Made by a program: the position numbers and the translations under genes
In this document: in pieces, positions 17,464 through 27,693 of the stretch
Layout: each line of letters opens with the position of its first letter
How positions within the stretch are numbered: the first letter of the stretch is position 1
Origin: Oscillospiraceae bacterium
GTDB taxonomy: Bacteria; Bacillota; Clostridia; Oscillospirales; Oscillospiraceae
NCBI GenBank assembly: GCA_902781745.1
Contig: CACZKM010000001.1
Location: forward strand, 110,771 to 174,770
DNA: 64,000 bases
Reading direction: 5' to 3'
Notes under the pieces: model-generated
What the model was told of the DNA's origin: nothing
The model's input: the letters and a program-made list of their open reading frames with translations, nothing else
Databases searched by the model: none

Positions 17464-18501
17464 ATGCAATCAAGATCTGACAGCTACGCCGCCGCGGGCG
17501 TAGATATCACCGCCGGGTATCAGGCGGTAGAGCTCATGAAGACTCACATCGCCAAGACCATGACGGCGGGAGCCCTCTCGGATATCGGCGGCTTCGGCGG
17601 CCTGTTCGAGCTGGACCTCACCGGGATCGACCATCCCGTCCTGGTCAGCGGCACTGACGGTGTGGGCACGAAGCTCAAACTGGCCTTTTTGATGGACAAG
17701 CACGACACCGTTGGCATCGACTGCGTGGCCATGTGCGTCAACGACATCATCTGCTGCGGCGCCAAGCCTCTGTTTTTCCTGGACTACATCGCCTGCGGCA
17801 AGAATTATCCCGAGAAAATAGCCGGGATCGTCTCTGGCGTGGCCGAGGGCTGCGTCCAGTCCGGAGCGGCCCTCATCGGCGGCGAGACGGCGGAAATGCC
17901 CGGCTTCTATCCGGTGGATGAATACGATCTGGCAGGTTTCTCTGTGGGCGTCGTGGACAAGGCAAAGGTCTTCGACAAGACGGCCATCCGGCCCGGCGAT
18001 GTGATCATCGGTCTGCCCTCCTCCGGCGTTCACTCCAACGGCTTCTCCCTGGTCCGGAAGGTCCTGGACGTGGAGAACACCGACCTGAAGGCTCCTGTGG
18101 CCGAGCTGGGCGGGAAGAGCCTGGGCGAGACCCTGCTGACGCCTACGCGCATCTACGTGAAGACTATCCTGGCGCTGATGGAGCAGGTGACCATCAAATC
18201 GGTCTCCCATATCACTGGCGGCGGCTTCTATGAGAATATTCCCCGGAGCCTGCCCAAGGGCATGACCGCGAAGATCAAGGAGGCGGATGTGCCTGTTTTG
18301 CCCATCTTCGATCTGATCCAGGCCAAAGGGAACATCCCCTGGCGGGAGATGTTCAACACCTTCAACATGGGTGTTGGCATGACCGTGGTGGTCTCTGCGG
18401 ACCAGGTGGACAAGGCCATGGAGACCTTGCAGTCCTTGGGCGAGAAGCCTGTGCGCCTGGGTGAGATCGTTGCCGGCGACGAGGGCGTGATCCTATGGTA
18501 A
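17464..18501 (+). CDS. purM: AIR synthetase (FGAM cyclo-ligase)
   Basis: 345 residues, full length. [21 protein letters not shown], the nucleotide-binding [66 protein letters not shown] and [13 protein letters not shown] are all standard PurM. It closes FGAM to AIR with ATP. Its ribosome site AAGGAG overlaps the purF stop, and its last 7 bases overlap purN, so translation of the three genes is linked. Confidence 0.97.
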   Translation: MQSRSDSYAAAGVDITAGYQAVELMKTHIAKTMTAGALSDIGGFGGLFELDLTGIDHPVLVSGTDGVGTKLKLAFLMDKHDTVGIDCVAMCVNDIICCGAKPLFFLDYIACGKNYPEKIAGIVSGVAEGCVQSGAALIGGETAEMPGFYPVDEYDLAGFSVGVVDKAKVFDKTAIRPGDVIIGLPSSGVHSNGFSLVRKVLDVENTDLKAPVAELGGKSLGETLLTPTRIYVKTILALMEQVTIKSVSHITGGGFYENIPRSLPKGMTAKIKEADVPVLPIFDLIQAKGNIPWREMFNTFNMGVGMTVVVSADQVDKAMETLQSLGEKPVRLGEIVAGDEGVILW

Positions 18502-19109
18502 AGACCAGGATCGCCGTGCTGGTCTCCGGCGGCGGCACCAACTTGCAGGCGCTTCTGGACGCCCAGAGCGCCGGACAGCTTCCGTCCGGAGAGATCGTTC
18601 TGGTGATTGCCAGCAACGACAAGGCCTTCGCGCTGCAGAGAGCGGAGAAGGCAGGCGTGCCCGCGGTGGTATGCAGCCGAAAGGAACTGGGCAGCCAGGA
18701 GGCCTTTGAGGCTGCCATCAGCCGGGCTCTAGCGGATCACGGCGTGGAGCTGATCGTCCTGGCGGGCTTTATGAGCATCCTCAGCGAGGCCTTTACCCGC
18801 CAGTGGCCGGATCGGATCATCAACGTCCATCCGTCTCTCATCCCCTCCTTCTGCGGAAAGGGGTTCTATGGACTCAAGGTCCACCAGGCCGCTTTGGACT
18901 ATGGCGTGAAGGTCACAGGCGCTACCGTGCACTTTGTCAACGAGATCCCCGACGGGGGACGGATCCTTTTGCAAAAGGCGGTGGATATCCTGCCTGACGA
19001 CACCCCGGAGACCCTGCAGCGCCGGGTGATGGAGCAGGCGGAATGGAAGCTGCTGCCCCAGGCCGTCCAGTTGGTGGCCGAGGAGATCGGAAAGGGGAAA
19101 GAACCATGA
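18495..19109 (+). CDS. purN: GAR transformylase (10-formyl-THF dependent)
   Basis: 204 residues. [16 protein letters not shown] binds GAR phosphate; [10 protein letters not shown] supplies catalytic Asn and His; [15 protein letters not shown] supplies the catalytic Asp in the position of the E. coli ELDGG motif. It formylates GAR using 10-formyl-THF, which fhs at the end of this gene run can provide. It overlaps purM by 7 bases and purO by 4 (ATGA). Confidence 0.96.
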   Translation: MVKTRIAVLVSGGGTNLQALLDAQSAGQLPSGEIVLVIASNDKAFALQRAEKAGVPAVVCSRKELGSQEAFEAAISRALADHGVELIVLAGFMSILSEAFTRQWPDRIINVHPSLIPSFCGKGFYGLKVHQAALDYGVKVTGATVHFVNEIPDGGRILLQKAVDILPDDTPETLQRRVMEQAEWKLLPQAVQLVAEEIGKGKEP

Positions 19110-19816
19110 ACATCTACAAGAACAACGACCTGTCCATCCTGCTGACCTGGAATACTTATCCCGGCCGGGGCATCGTGTTGGGAAAGACGGCGGACGGAAA
19201 GCAGTCCGTGACAGCCTATTTCATTATGGGTCGCAGCGAGAACAGCCGGAACCGGGTCTTCCTCCAGGAACCCGACGGCATCCGCACCGAGGCTCACGAC
19301 CCCGCCAAGCTCAAGGATCCCAGTCTGATCATCTATCACCCTGTGCGGCAGCTTGGCGATGACCTGATCGTCACCAACGGTGACCAGACGGACACCATCC
19401 GGGACTTCATGGCAGAGGGCAAATCCTTTGAGGAGGCTCTTCGCACCCGTCAGTTTGAGCCCGACGGCCCCAACTGGACGCCCCGGATCTCCGGTCTGCT
19501 GAAAAAGGATGGCAGCTACCTTATGTCCATCCTGAAGAGCGCAGACCCGGAGGGCTCCGCCTGCGCCCGGTACACCTTTGAGTACCCCGGCATCGCCGGC
19601 GTCGGCCACTACCTCCACACCTATCTTAACGACGGCGATCCCATCCCAACCTTCCAAGGGGAGCCGGAGCGGGTCGCCATCGACGGTGATATCGACGCAT
19701 TCACCCAGAAGATCTGGGAGAATCTCAATGAAGCAAATAAGATCTCCTTGTACGTCCGTTTCACCGATCTTGAGACCGGCGCGTATCAGGAGACCATTGT
19801 GAATAAATACCACTAA
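19106..19816 (+). CDS. purO: IMP cyclohydrolase, PurO type
   Basis: 236 residues from the ATG that overlaps the purN stop in ATGA. The protein resembles the archaeal-type IMP cyclohydrolase family: LLTWNTYPGRGIVLGK, SVTAYFIMGRSENSRNRVF, PSLIIYHPVR, IVTNGDQTDTI, TPRISG and YPGIAGVGHYLHTYLNDG. It would close FAICAR to IMP. The position next to an AICAR transformylase that lacks its own cyclohydrolase domain strongly supports this. Assignment is from remembered family motifs and context. Confidence 0.85.
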   Translation: MNIYKNNDLSILLTWNTYPGRGIVLGKTADGKQSVTAYFIMGRSENSRNRVFLQEPDGIRTEAHDPAKLKDPSLIIYHPVRQLGDDLIVTNGDQTDTIRDFMAEGKSFEEALRTRQFEPDGPNWTPRISGLLKKDGSYLMSILKSADPEGSACARYTFEYPGIAGVGHYLHTYLNDGDPIPTFQGEPERVAIDGDIDAFTQKIWENLNEANKISLYVRFTDLETGAYQETIVNKYH

Positions 19817-19832
19817 GGGGAGGGAACCCTAC

Positions 19833-21011
19833 ATGAAAGAACTGGAATTAAAGTACGGCTGTAATCCCAACCAGAAGCCCGCCAGCATTGCGGTGAGCGA
19901 CGGCCGGGACCTCCCCATCACGGTCCTCAACGGCAAGCCGGGGTATATCAACCTCCTGGACGCCCTGAACTCCTGGCAGCTCGTTAAGGAACTCAAGGCA
20001 GCCACCGGACTGCCCGCTGCGGCTTCCTTCAAGCATGTGTCCCCCGCCGGCGCGGCGGTTGGTCTGCCCTTGTCCGACACGGATAAGGCCATCTATTTTG
20101 TGGACGCCGATGCGGAGATCACGCCTGTTGCCGCGGCCTATATCCGGGCCAGGGGCGCGGACCGCCTGTGCTCCTATGGAGACTGGGCGGCCCTCAGCGA
20201 CACCTGCGATGCGGCTACGGCGGCCTATCTGAAAAATGAGGTCTCCGACGGCATCATCGCTCCAGATTACACCCCGGAAGCCCTGGAGATCCTGAAGACC
20301 AAGAAAAAGGGCGGCTACAATGTGGTAAAGATCGATCCGGACTACGTTCCCGCCGAACAGGAGCGGAAGGACGTGTTCGGGATCACCTTCCAGCAGGGCC
20401 GAAACAACTACAAGATCGACGAGAGCCTGCTGGACAACATCGTGACCAAAAACAAGGACCTGCCCAAGCAGGCGAAGATCGACATGATCGTGGCCCTCAT
20501 CACCTTGAAGTACACCCAGTCCAATTCCGTGTGCTACGTCAAAGACGGACAGGCCATCGGCGTGGGTGCCGGCCAGCAAAGCCGCATCCACTGCACCCGC
20601 CTGGCGGGCAGCAAGGCGGACAACTGGTATCTGCGCCAGCACCCCAAGACCCTGGGCCTGCAGTTTGTCGACGGCATTCGCCGGCCTGACCGGGACAACG
20701 CCATAGACGTCTATCTCTCCGACGAATATGAGGACGTTCTCCGGGAAGGGGAGTGGCAGCGTATCTTCGCTGTAAAGCCTGAGCCCTTGACAGCAGAGGA
20801 AAAGAAAGCCTGGATCGCCACCCAGACCGGCGTGACCGTGGGCAGTGACGCTTTCTTCCCCTTCGGTGACAACGTGGAGCGCGCCCGGAAATCCGGCGTG
20901 TCCTATATCGTTGAGCCCGGCGGGTCCATCCGGGATGACAACGTCATCGAGACGGCGGACCGCTATGACATCGTCATGGCTTTCACCGGGATGCGGCTGT
21001 TCCATCACTGA
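19833..21011 (+). CDS. Stand-alone AICAR transformylase (PurH C-domain type)
   Basis: 392 residues, equal to the transformylase part of PurH only. LKYGCNPNQKPA, LNGKPGYINLLDALN, ASFKHVSPAGAAVG with the catalytic Lys-His, YTQSNSVCYVKDGQAIGVGAGQQSR, SDAFFPFGDNVERA and the end MRLFHH are typical. The N-terminal MGS-like cyclohydrolase domain of bifunctional PurH is absent, and PurO upstream fills that step. It transfers formyl from 10-formyl-THF to AICAR (ZMP), the nucleotide whose level the riboswitch senses. Confidence 0.93.
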   Translation: MKELELKYGCNPNQKPASIAVSDGRDLPITVLNGKPGYINLLDALNSWQLVKELKAATGLPAAASFKHVSPAGAAVGLPLSDTDKAIYFVDADAEITPVAAAYIRARGADRLCSYGDWAALSDTCDAATAAYLKNEVSDGIIAPDYTPEALEILKTKKKGGYNVVKIDPDYVPAEQERKDVFGITFQQGRNNYKIDESLLDNIVTKNKDLPKQAKIDMIVALITLKYTQSNSVCYVKDGQAIGVGAGQQSRIHCTRLAGSKADNWYLRQHPKTLGLQFVDGIRRPDRDNAIDVYLSDEYEDVLREGEWQRIFAVKPEPLTAEEKKAWIATQTGVTVGSDAFFPFGDNVERARKSGVSYIVEPGGSIRDDNVIETADRYDIVMAFTGMRLFHH

Positions 21012-21024
21012 GCGAGGTGACCCC

Positions 21025-22293
21025 ATGAAAATTCTGGTCGTAGGCGGTGGCGGACGGGAGCACGCCATCATCAAGAGCCTGAAAAAAAGCCCCCGTGTAA
21101 CGGAGATCTTTGCCGCGCCGGGGAACGGCGGCATCGCCGCTGACGCGGTCTGCACCGGCATAGGCGCGAAGGACCTGGACGGCATCACTGCCTTCGCCAA
21201 GGAAAATGCCATTGATTTTGCGGTGGTCGCTCCGGACGATCCCCTGGTCCTGGGCGCGGTGGATCGGCTGGAAGCTGTCGGGATCCCCTGTTTCGGTCCC
21301 AATAAAGCCGCCGCCATCCTGGAAGGCAGCAAGGTTTTTTCCAAGGACCTGATGAAGAAATACGGCATCCCCACGGCACAGTACGAGGTCTTTGACGATA
21401 TGGAAAAGGCCCTGCAGTATCTGAAGACTGCCCCCATCCCCACCGTAGTCAAGGCGGACGGTCTGGCCCTGGGGAAGGGCGTCACCGTGGCGGAGACCCG
21501 GGAACAGGCCGTCGAGGCGGTCAGAGCTTGTATGGAGGACAAGGTCTTCGGCGAGAGTGGAAGCCACATCGTCATTGAGGAGTTTTTGACCGGTCCTGAG
21601 GTCTCGGTCCTCTCCTTCACCGATGGAAACGTGGTGGTTCCCATGGTCTCTTCCATGGACCACAAGCGCGTGGGAGACGGTGACGTCGGGCCCAATACCG
21701 GCGGCATGGGCACGGTAGCCCCCAATCCATACTATACGGCGGAGATCGCCAAACGGTGCATGGAGGAGATCTTCCTTCCCACCATGCACGCCATGAACGC
21801 CGAGGGGCGGACCTTCAAGGGCTGCCTGTATTTCGGCCTCATGCTCACACCCAACGGTCCCAAGGTCATTGAGTACAACTGCCGGTTCGGCGACCCGGAG
21901 ACCCAGGTGGTCCTGCCCCTGCTGGAGAGCGACCTGCTCACCATCATGGAGGCCACCGCCAAAGGGACTCTGGCCCAGACCGAGGTGAAGTTTGCGGACA
22001 AGCACGCCTGCTGCGTGGTCCTGGCCTCCAACGGCTATCCTAAGAAATACGAGACCGGATTCCCCATCACCATTCCCGACGATCTGGACGCCGAGGTCTT
22101 CGTGGCCGGCGCAAAGCTGGAGGACGGCGTCCTCAAAACCTCCGGCGGTCGGGTCCTTGGCGTGACCGCCACGGGGGACACCCTTCGGGAGGCCATCGAC
22201 AAGGCCTATGCCCAGGCGGCCCGGGTGACCTTCGACAACGCCTATTGCCGAAAGGATATCGGAGCCCGGGCGCTGAAGGCCCAGAACGGCTGA
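21025..22293 (+). CDS. purD: GAR synthetase
   Basis: 422 residues from the ATG at 21025. N-terminal MKILVVGGGGREHAI, ATP-grasp centre (PTVVKADGLALGKGV, VIEEFLTGPEVSVLSF), DHKRVGDGDVGPNTGGMG, EYNCRFGDPETQV and a C-terminal domain with SGGRVLGVTATG. It joins phosphoribosylamine and glycine with ATP. The ribosome site GCGAGGTGACCCC overlaps the end of the preceding gene by little more than a dozen bases of spacing. Confidence 0.97.
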   Translation: MKILVVGGGGREHAIIKSLKKSPRVTEIFAAPGNGGIAADAVCTGIGAKDLDGITAFAKENAIDFAVVAPDDPLVLGAVDRLEAVGIPCFGPNKAAAILEGSKVFSKDLMKKYGIPTAQYEVFDDMEKALQYLKTAPIPTVVKADGLALGKGVTVAETREQAVEAVRACMEDKVFGESGSHIVIEEFLTGPEVSVLSFTDGNVVVPMVSSMDHKRVGDGDVGPNTGGMGTVAPNPYYTAEIAKRCMEEIFLPTMHAMNAEGRTFKGCLYFGLMLTPNGPKVIEYNCRFGDPETQVVLPLLESDLLTIMEATAKGTLAQTEVKFADKHACCVVLASNGYPKKYETGFPITIPDDLDAEVFVAGAKLEDGVLKTSGGRVLGVTATGDTLREAIDKAYAQAARVTFDNAYCRKDIGARALKAQNG

Positions 22294-22361
22294 TTTTGTA
22301 AGTTTTTTCCGGCGGAGAACCTCTGCCGGGATCACATAGAGTAGAAAGGACTGTTGTCCCT

Positions 22362-25300
22362 ATGGTATATCGGGTATATGTAGAAAAGCGCCCGGGGCTC
22401 ACCGCGGAAGCGGACGCTCTGCTGGGCGATATCCGCACCCTTCTTCGCATCGAATCCGTCAAGGAGCTCCATCTGCTTAACCGCTACGACGTGGAGAACA
22501 TCACGCCGGAGCTCTTTGACTACAGCGTGAAGACCATCCTTTCCGAGCCCCAGTTGGACATCGTGACAAACGAATTGCCTCAGGGCGGTGTGGTCTTCGC
22601 GGTGGAGTACCTGCCCGGTCAGTTCGACCAGCGGGCGGACTCCGCGGCCCAGTGCATCCAGATCCTCTCCCAGGGGGAGCGCCCCCTGGTGAAGTCCGCC
22701 CGGGTGTATCAGCTCATCGGTGATCTGGCTGCCGATGAGGTGGCGGCCATCAAGAAATACCTTATCAACCCCGTGGAGTCCCGGGAGGCCTCTTTGGAGC
22801 CCTTCGAGACCCTGGCTATGACCTATGACATCCCGGACCATGTCGCCACGCTGGACGGTTTCCGGGAACTGGATGAGGACGCCCTGGTCAGCATGGTGTC
22901 GGAATACGGCCTGGCCATGGATGTGGACGACCTGCGCTTTACCCGGGATTACTTCCGGGAGGAGGGGAGAGACCCCACCATGACCGAGCTGCGGGTCATC
23001 GACACCTACTGGTCTGACCACTGCCGCCACACTACCTTCCTGACCACCATCGACGGCGTGGAGTTTGCCAGCCCCATCCTTCAGCAGACCTGGGAGGACT
23101 ACCTGGCCACCCGCAAGCGCATCGGACGGACCAAGCCCATCAACCTCATGGACATTGGCACCATCGTGGCCAAGTACCTGAAAAAGCAGGGGAAGATGCC
23201 CAAGCTGGATGAGTCCGAAGAGATCAACGCCTGTACGGTGAAGATCAAGGTGGACACTGACGACGGCAAGGAGGATTGGCTCCTCCTGTTCAAGAACGAG
23301 ACCCACAATCACCCCACGGAGATCGAGCCCTTCGGCGGCGCAGCCACCTGTGTGGGCGGCGCCATCCGGGACCCCCTGTCCGGCCGATCCTATGTCTACT
23401 CCGCCATGCGTCTCACCGGCGCGGCGGACCCCCTGACGCCCATCGACCAGACCATGGAGGGCAAGCTGCCCCAGCGGACCATCGTCACCAAGGCGGCGGC
23501 GGGGTACAGCTCCTACGGCAACCAGATCGGCCTGGCCACCGGCCAGGTGGACGAGCTCTACCATCCCGGCTATGCCGCCAAGCGCATGGAGATCGGCGCG
23601 GTCATTGCGGCGGCTCCTGCGGAGAATGTCCGCCGTGAGCGGCCGGCCCCCGGCGATGTGGTCATCCTTCTGGGCGGCCGCACCGGCCGTGACGGCTGCG
23701 GCGGCGCCACCGGCTCCTCCAAGTCCCACACCATGGAGTCCCTGGAGACTTGCGGGGCTGAGGTCCAGAAGGGCAACGCCCCTGAGGAGCGCAAGCTCCA
23801 GCGCCTCTTCCGCAACGCTGAGGCCTCCCGGCTGATTAAGCGCTGCAACGATTTCGGCGCGGGCGGCGTTTCCGTCGCCATCGGCGAGCTGGCCGAAGGA
23901 CTGGAGATCGACCTGAACAAGGTTCCCAAGAAGTACGAGGGCCTGGACGGCACCGAGCTTGCCATCAGCGAGTCCCAGGAGCGGATGGCTGTGGTGGTAG
24001 AGGCCAAGGACGCCGACCGCTTCATGGAGCTGGCCGACCAGGAGAACCTGGAGTCCACCGTGGTTGCTACCGTCACCGACAAGGGCCGCCTGACCATGAC
24101 CTGGAACGGGAAGGCCATCGTGGACATTGCCCGCTCCTTCCTGGATACCAACGGCGTGGAAAAGCACGTCAACGCCATCACCGCCCAGCCCGAGTCCATT
24201 TTGAAGGACCAGGTGAAGGATTTCCGGGACGGTTACCTGGCTCTGGCGGAGGACTTGAACGTCTGCTCTAAGCGGGGCCTCTCGGAGCGCTTCGACTCCA
24301 CCATCGGCAGCGGCACTGTGCTCATGCCCTTCGGCGGCAAATATCAGCTCACCCCCACCCAGGCTATGGTCAACAAGATTTCCGTGGAGAAGAAGGACAC
24401 GGATACCTGCTCCATCATGTCCTGGGGCTATAACCCCTATATCACCGAAAAAAGTCCCTATCACGGCGCGTACTTGGCGGTCATCGAGTCTGTGGCCAAG
24501 CTGGTTGCCACCGGCGCGACCCTGAAAGAGACCTATCTCAGCTTCCAGGAATACTTCAAGCGTCTGGGCAAGGACCCTGCCCGCTGGGGCCAGCCGCTGG
24601 CCGCCCTGCTGGGCGCGTTCCGGGCACAGAAGGAACTGGAGATCGCCGCCATCGGCGGCAAGGACTCCATGAGCGGCACCTTCGAGGATCTGGACGTGCC
24701 GCCCACCCTGGTCTCCTTCGCCGTGACCACCGACAAGATCGGCAATATCATCTCTCCCGAATTCAAGGGCGCGGGTCATCCCGTGGTCTGGCTGGTTCCC
24801 GAATACGGACCGGACGGTCTGCCCGTGGCGGAGTCCCTGAAGCAGACCTTCAAGACTGTCAACAAGCTCATGAAGAAGGGGAAGGTCCTGGCGGCGTATA
24901 CCCCCGGCTTCGGAGGTGTGGCAGAGGCCGTGCTGAAGATGTCCCTGGGCAACGGCGTCGGTCTGAAGTTTGACGACGGCTGCACCATGGACGAGCTCTT
25001 CGCCTACTCCTACGGCTCCTTTGTTCTGGAGCTGACCGATAAGGAGAATGTTGGGCTGCCCCTGGGCGTCACAACCGACGACGGCGCCCTCACCTGGCGG
25101 GAGCAGACTGTTTCCCGGGACGAGCTCCTCCGGAATTACGAGAACAAGCTGGAGCCCATCTACACCTGCAACATCGAGCAGGGCAAGGGGGAGATCCCTG
25201 CTTTCACCACAAAGGTGGATTCCTGGCCCAAGCCCAAGCTGTCCGTGGCCAAGCCCCGGGTGCTTATCCCCGTCTTCCCCGGCACGAACTGTGAGTACGA

Positions 25301-26048
25301 CGCCGCTAAGGCTCTGCTCAGGGCCGGCGCTGAGCCTGAGATCGTGGTCATCCGCAACCGCAGCGCGGCGGATATCGCCCAGTCGGCGGACTACATTGCC
25401 CAGCGGCTGGAGCAGGCCCAGATCGTCTTCCTCCCCGGCGGCTTCTCCGGCGGCGACGAGCCCGACGGCTCCGCCAAGTTCATCACCGCCTTCTTCCGGG
25501 CGGAGAAGATCAAGGACAAGGTCCACGAGTTCCTCAAGAACCGGGACGGTCTGATGCTGGGCATCTGCAACGGCTTCCAGGCTCTGATCAAGCTTGGCCT
25601 TGTTCCCTACGGCGAGATCATTGACACCGATGAGAACAGCCCCACCCTGACCTTCAATACCATCGGCCGCCACCAGTCCCGTCTGGTCCACACCCGGGTG
25701 GCATCCAACAAGTCCCCCTGGCTCATGAACACCCAGCCCGGCCAGGTGTACACCGTGCCCATCTCCCACGGCGAGGGCCGTTTCCTGGCCTCCGAGGACC
25801 TGGCGCGGAAGCTGGCGGAGAACGGCCAGGTCGCGACCCAGTATGTGGACCTGGAGGGGAACCCCACGGCGGATATCCACTTTAACCCCAACAACTCCGT
25901 TTTCGCCATCGAGGGCATCACCTCTCCCGATGGACGGGTCCTGGGCAAAATGGGTCACACCGAGCGCACCGGCGCGGGCCTCTATCTCAACGTCCCCGGC
26001 GAGTTTGATATGGGCCTCTTCCGTTCTGCGGTGGAGTATTTTAAGTAA
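22362..26048 (+). CDS. purL: FGAM synthase, single-chain type with glutaminase domain
   Basis: 1228 residues. The N-terminal 200 residues include a PurS-like part (VYRVYVEKRPGLTAEAD). Two PurM-type ATP-binding halves follow: TYWSDHCRHTTF, ETHNHPTEIEPFGGAATCVGG near 310, KCNDFGAGGVSVAIGE-type motif near 490, and GGKDSMSGTF near 765. The C-terminal class I glutaminase has PVFPGTNCEYDAAKAL, FLPGGFSGGDEPDGS, the nucleophile in LGICNGFQALIKLG, and a catalytic His region SHGEGRF. It converts FGAR to FGAM with glutamine and ATP. This is the clostridial one-chain form instead of the PurS-PurQ-PurL complex of Bacillus. Confidence 0.97.
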   Translation: MVYRVYVEKRPGLTAEADALLGDIRTLLRIESVKELHLLNRYDVENITPELFDYSVKTILSEPQLDIVTNELPQGGVVFAVEYLPGQFDQRADSAAQCIQILSQGERPLVKSARVYQLIGDLAADEVAAIKKYLINPVESREASLEPFETLAMTYDIPDHVATLDGFRELDEDALVSMVSEYGLAMDVDDLRFTRDYFREEGRDPTMTELRVIDTYWSDHCRHTTFLTTIDGVEFASPILQQTWEDYLATRKRIGRTKPINLMDIGTIVAKYLKKQGKMPKLDESEEINACTVKIKVDTDDGKEDWLLLFKNETHNHPTEIEPFGGAATCVGGAIRDPLSGRSYVYSAMRLTGAADPLTPIDQTMEGKLPQRTIVTKAAAGYSSYGNQIGLATGQVDELYHPGYAAKRMEIGAVIAAAPAENVRRERPAPGDVVILLGGRTGRDGCGGATGSSKSHTMESLETCGAEVQKGNAPEERKLQRLFRNAEASRLIKRCNDFGAGGVSVAIGELAEGLEIDLNKVPKKYEGLDGTELAISESQERMAVVVEAKDADRFMELADQENLESTVVATVTDKGRLTMTWNGKAIVDIARSFLDTNGVEKHVNAITAQPESILKDQVKDFRDGYLALAEDLNVCSKRGLSERFDSTIGSGTVLMPFGGKYQLTPTQAMVNKISVEKKDTDTCSIMSWGYNPYITEKSPYHGAYLAVIESVAKLVATGATLKETYLSFQEYFKRLGKDPARWGQPLAALLGAFRAQKELEIAAIGGKDSMSGTFEDLDVPPTLVSFAVTTDKIGNIISPEFKGAGHPVVWLVPEYGPDGLPVAESLKQTFKTVNKLMKKGKVLAAYTPGFGGVAEAVLKMSLGNGVGLKFDDGCTMDELFAYSYGSFVLELTDKENVGLPLGVTTDDGALTWREQTVSRDELLRNYENKLEPIYTCNIEQGKGEIPAFTTKVDSWPKPKLSVAKPRVLIPVFPGTNCEYDAAKALLRAGAEPEIVVIRNRSAADIAQSADYIAQRLEQAQIVFLPGGFSGGDEPDGSAKFITAFFRAEKIKDKVHEFLKNRDGLMLGICNGFQALIKLGLVPYGEIIDTDENSPTLTFNTIGRHQSRLVHTRVASNKSPWLMNTQPGQVYTVPISHGEGRFLASEDLARKLAENGQVATQYVDLEGNPTADIHFNPNNSVFAIEGITSPDGRVLGKMGHTERTGAGLYLNVPGEFDMGLFRSAVEYFK

Positions 26049-26110
26049 GTAAGAGAGAACACAGGCGGGCGCTGCCCGACCGGTGAAACATTGGAAAGGA
26101 GGAGCGTATT

Positions 26111-27616
26111 TTGGCTTTTTATTATTCGGAACCGTCTCATACCTTCAGCGAATATCTTTTAGTGCCCGGCTTCACTTCTGAGGAGTGTGTCCCGGACAAC
26201 GTGTCCCTCAAGACCCCTCTGGTTAAATACCGGAAGGGGGAGGAAGAGTGCCCCATCAGCCTGAATATCCCCATGGTCTCGGCCATCATGCAGTCTGTCT
26301 CCAACGACACCCTGGCCATCGCCCTGGCCAAGGAGGGCGGCCTGTCCTTCATCTATGGCTCACAGTCCATTGAGAGCGAAGCCGCCATGGTCCGCCGGGT
26401 CAAGAGCAGCAAGGCCGGCTTCGTGGTCAGCGCCTCCAATCTGACGCCGGACGACACCCTGGCTGACGTGCTGGCCTTAAAGGAGAGCAACGGGTACTCC
26501 ACCGTGGCCATCACGGAGAACGCCGACCCCAACGGAAAGCTTCTCGGCCTGGTCACCAGCCGGGACTACCGCATTACCCGGATGTCCACCGACGTCCCCG
26601 TGCGGGAGTTCATGACCCCCCGGGAAAAGCTGATCACTGCCCCCGCCTCCACTACCCTGAAAGAGGCCAACGACATCATTTGGGACAATAAGCTCAACGC
26701 CCTCCCCATCGTGGACGACAAGGACCGTCTGATGTATTTTGTTTTCCGCAAGGATTACGCTGAGCACAAGGAGCATCCTCTGGCCCTCCAGGACGCCGAC
26801 AAGCGTTACCTGGTGGGCGCGGGCATCAACTCCAAGGATTACGAGGAGCGCGTCCCTGCTCTTGTGGAGGCCGGCGCTGACGTGTTGTGCATCGACTCCT
26901 CCGAGGGCTACTCCGTCTGGCAGAAGAAAACCATCGACTTCATTCGGGAGAGATACGGTGACACAGTGAAGGTGGGCGCCGGCAACGTGGTGGACCGGGA
27001 CGGGTTCCGCTACCTGGCCCAGGCTGGGGCGGACTTTGTCAAAGTCGGTATCGGCGGCGGCTCCATCTGCATCACCCGGGAGACCAAGGGCATCGGCCGC
27101 GGTCAGGCCACCGCCCTCATCGAAGTGGCGGCTGCCCGGGACGAGTATTTCAAGGAGACCGGCGTCTATGTGCCCATCTGCTCCGACGGCGGCATCGTCT
27201 TCGATTTCCACATGACCCTGGCCCTGGCCATGGGTGCGGATTTCCTCATGCTGGGCCGGTACTTTGCCCGGTTCGATGAGAGCCCCACGCCCAAGCTGAT
27301 GGTCAACGGCGCTTATGTCAAGGAGTACTGGGGCGAGGGCTCCAACCGCGCCCGGAACTGGCAGCGGTACGACCTGGGCGGCAAGAACGACCTGGCCTTC
27401 GAGGAAGGCGTAGATTCCTATGTGGCCTATGCCGGTCCCCTCCATGACAACGTGGAGAAGAGCTTGTACAAGGTCAAGTCCACCATGTGCAACTGCGGCG
27501 TCATCACCATTCCCGACCTGCAGAAGAACGCCAAGCTTACCCTGGTTTCCGCCACCTCCATCGTGGAGGGCGGCTATCATGACGTGACCCTGCGTTCCAC
27601 CGCCGGTAACCCGTAA
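26111..27616 (+). CDS. guaB: IMP dehydrogenase
   Basis: 501 residues. The start is TTG at 26111, preceded by AAGGAGG; no better ATG exists. N-terminal [10 protein letters not shown], two CBS motifs (about residues 115-220), [15 protein letters not shown], the catalytic loop [15 protein letters not shown] with its Cys, [29 protein letters not shown] and the flap [16 protein letters not shown] with the Arg-Tyr pair. It oxidises IMP to XMP. The sequence strongly recalls the Tritrichomonas foetus IMPDH and less the Bacillus type (from memory). It ends the IMP run by directing flow to guanine nucleotides. Confidence 0.95.
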   Translation: MAFYYSEPSHTFSEYLLVPGFTSEECVPDNVSLKTPLVKYRKGEEECPISLNIPMVSAIMQSVSNDTLAIALAKEGGLSFIYGSQSIESEAAMVRRVKSSKAGFVVSASNLTPDDTLADVLALKESNGYSTVAITENADPNGKLLGLVTSRDYRITRMSTDVPVREFMTPREKLITAPASTTLKEANDIIWDNKLNALPIVDDKDRLMYFVFRKDYAEHKEHPLALQDADKRYLVGAGINSKDYEERVPALVEAGADVLCIDSSEGYSVWQKKTIDFIRERYGDTVKVGAGNVVDRDGFRYLAQAGADFVKVGIGGGSICITRETKGIGRGQATALIEVAAARDEYFKETGVYVPICSDGGIVFDFHMTLALAMGADFLMLGRYFARFDESPTPKLMVNGAYVKEYWGEGSNRARNWQRYDLGGKNDLAFEEGVDSYVAYAGPLHDNVEKSLYKVKSTMCNCGVITIPDLQKNAKLTLVSATSIVEGGYHDVTLRSTAGNP

Positions 27617-27625
27617 TTACTTTGG

Positions 27626-27661
27626 CGGGCCTCTGTCCGGGAACGGCAGAGGCCCGTTTTG
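27626..27661 (+). terminator. Terminator between guaB and fhs
   Basis: Stem CGGGCCTCTG/CAGAGGCCCG (27626-27635 with 27647-27656), followed by TTTTG. No promoter was found before fhs, so fhs probably depends on read-through or partial termination. Confidence 0.8.
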
Positions 27662-27693
27662 CAAACAATGAATTAAATCAAGGAGATGACTTC

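Noticed and set aside
22332-25958. Very long open frame on the strand opposite purL
   Set aside because: Same reason: low-complexity antisense translation of a GC-rich gene, with no motifs.
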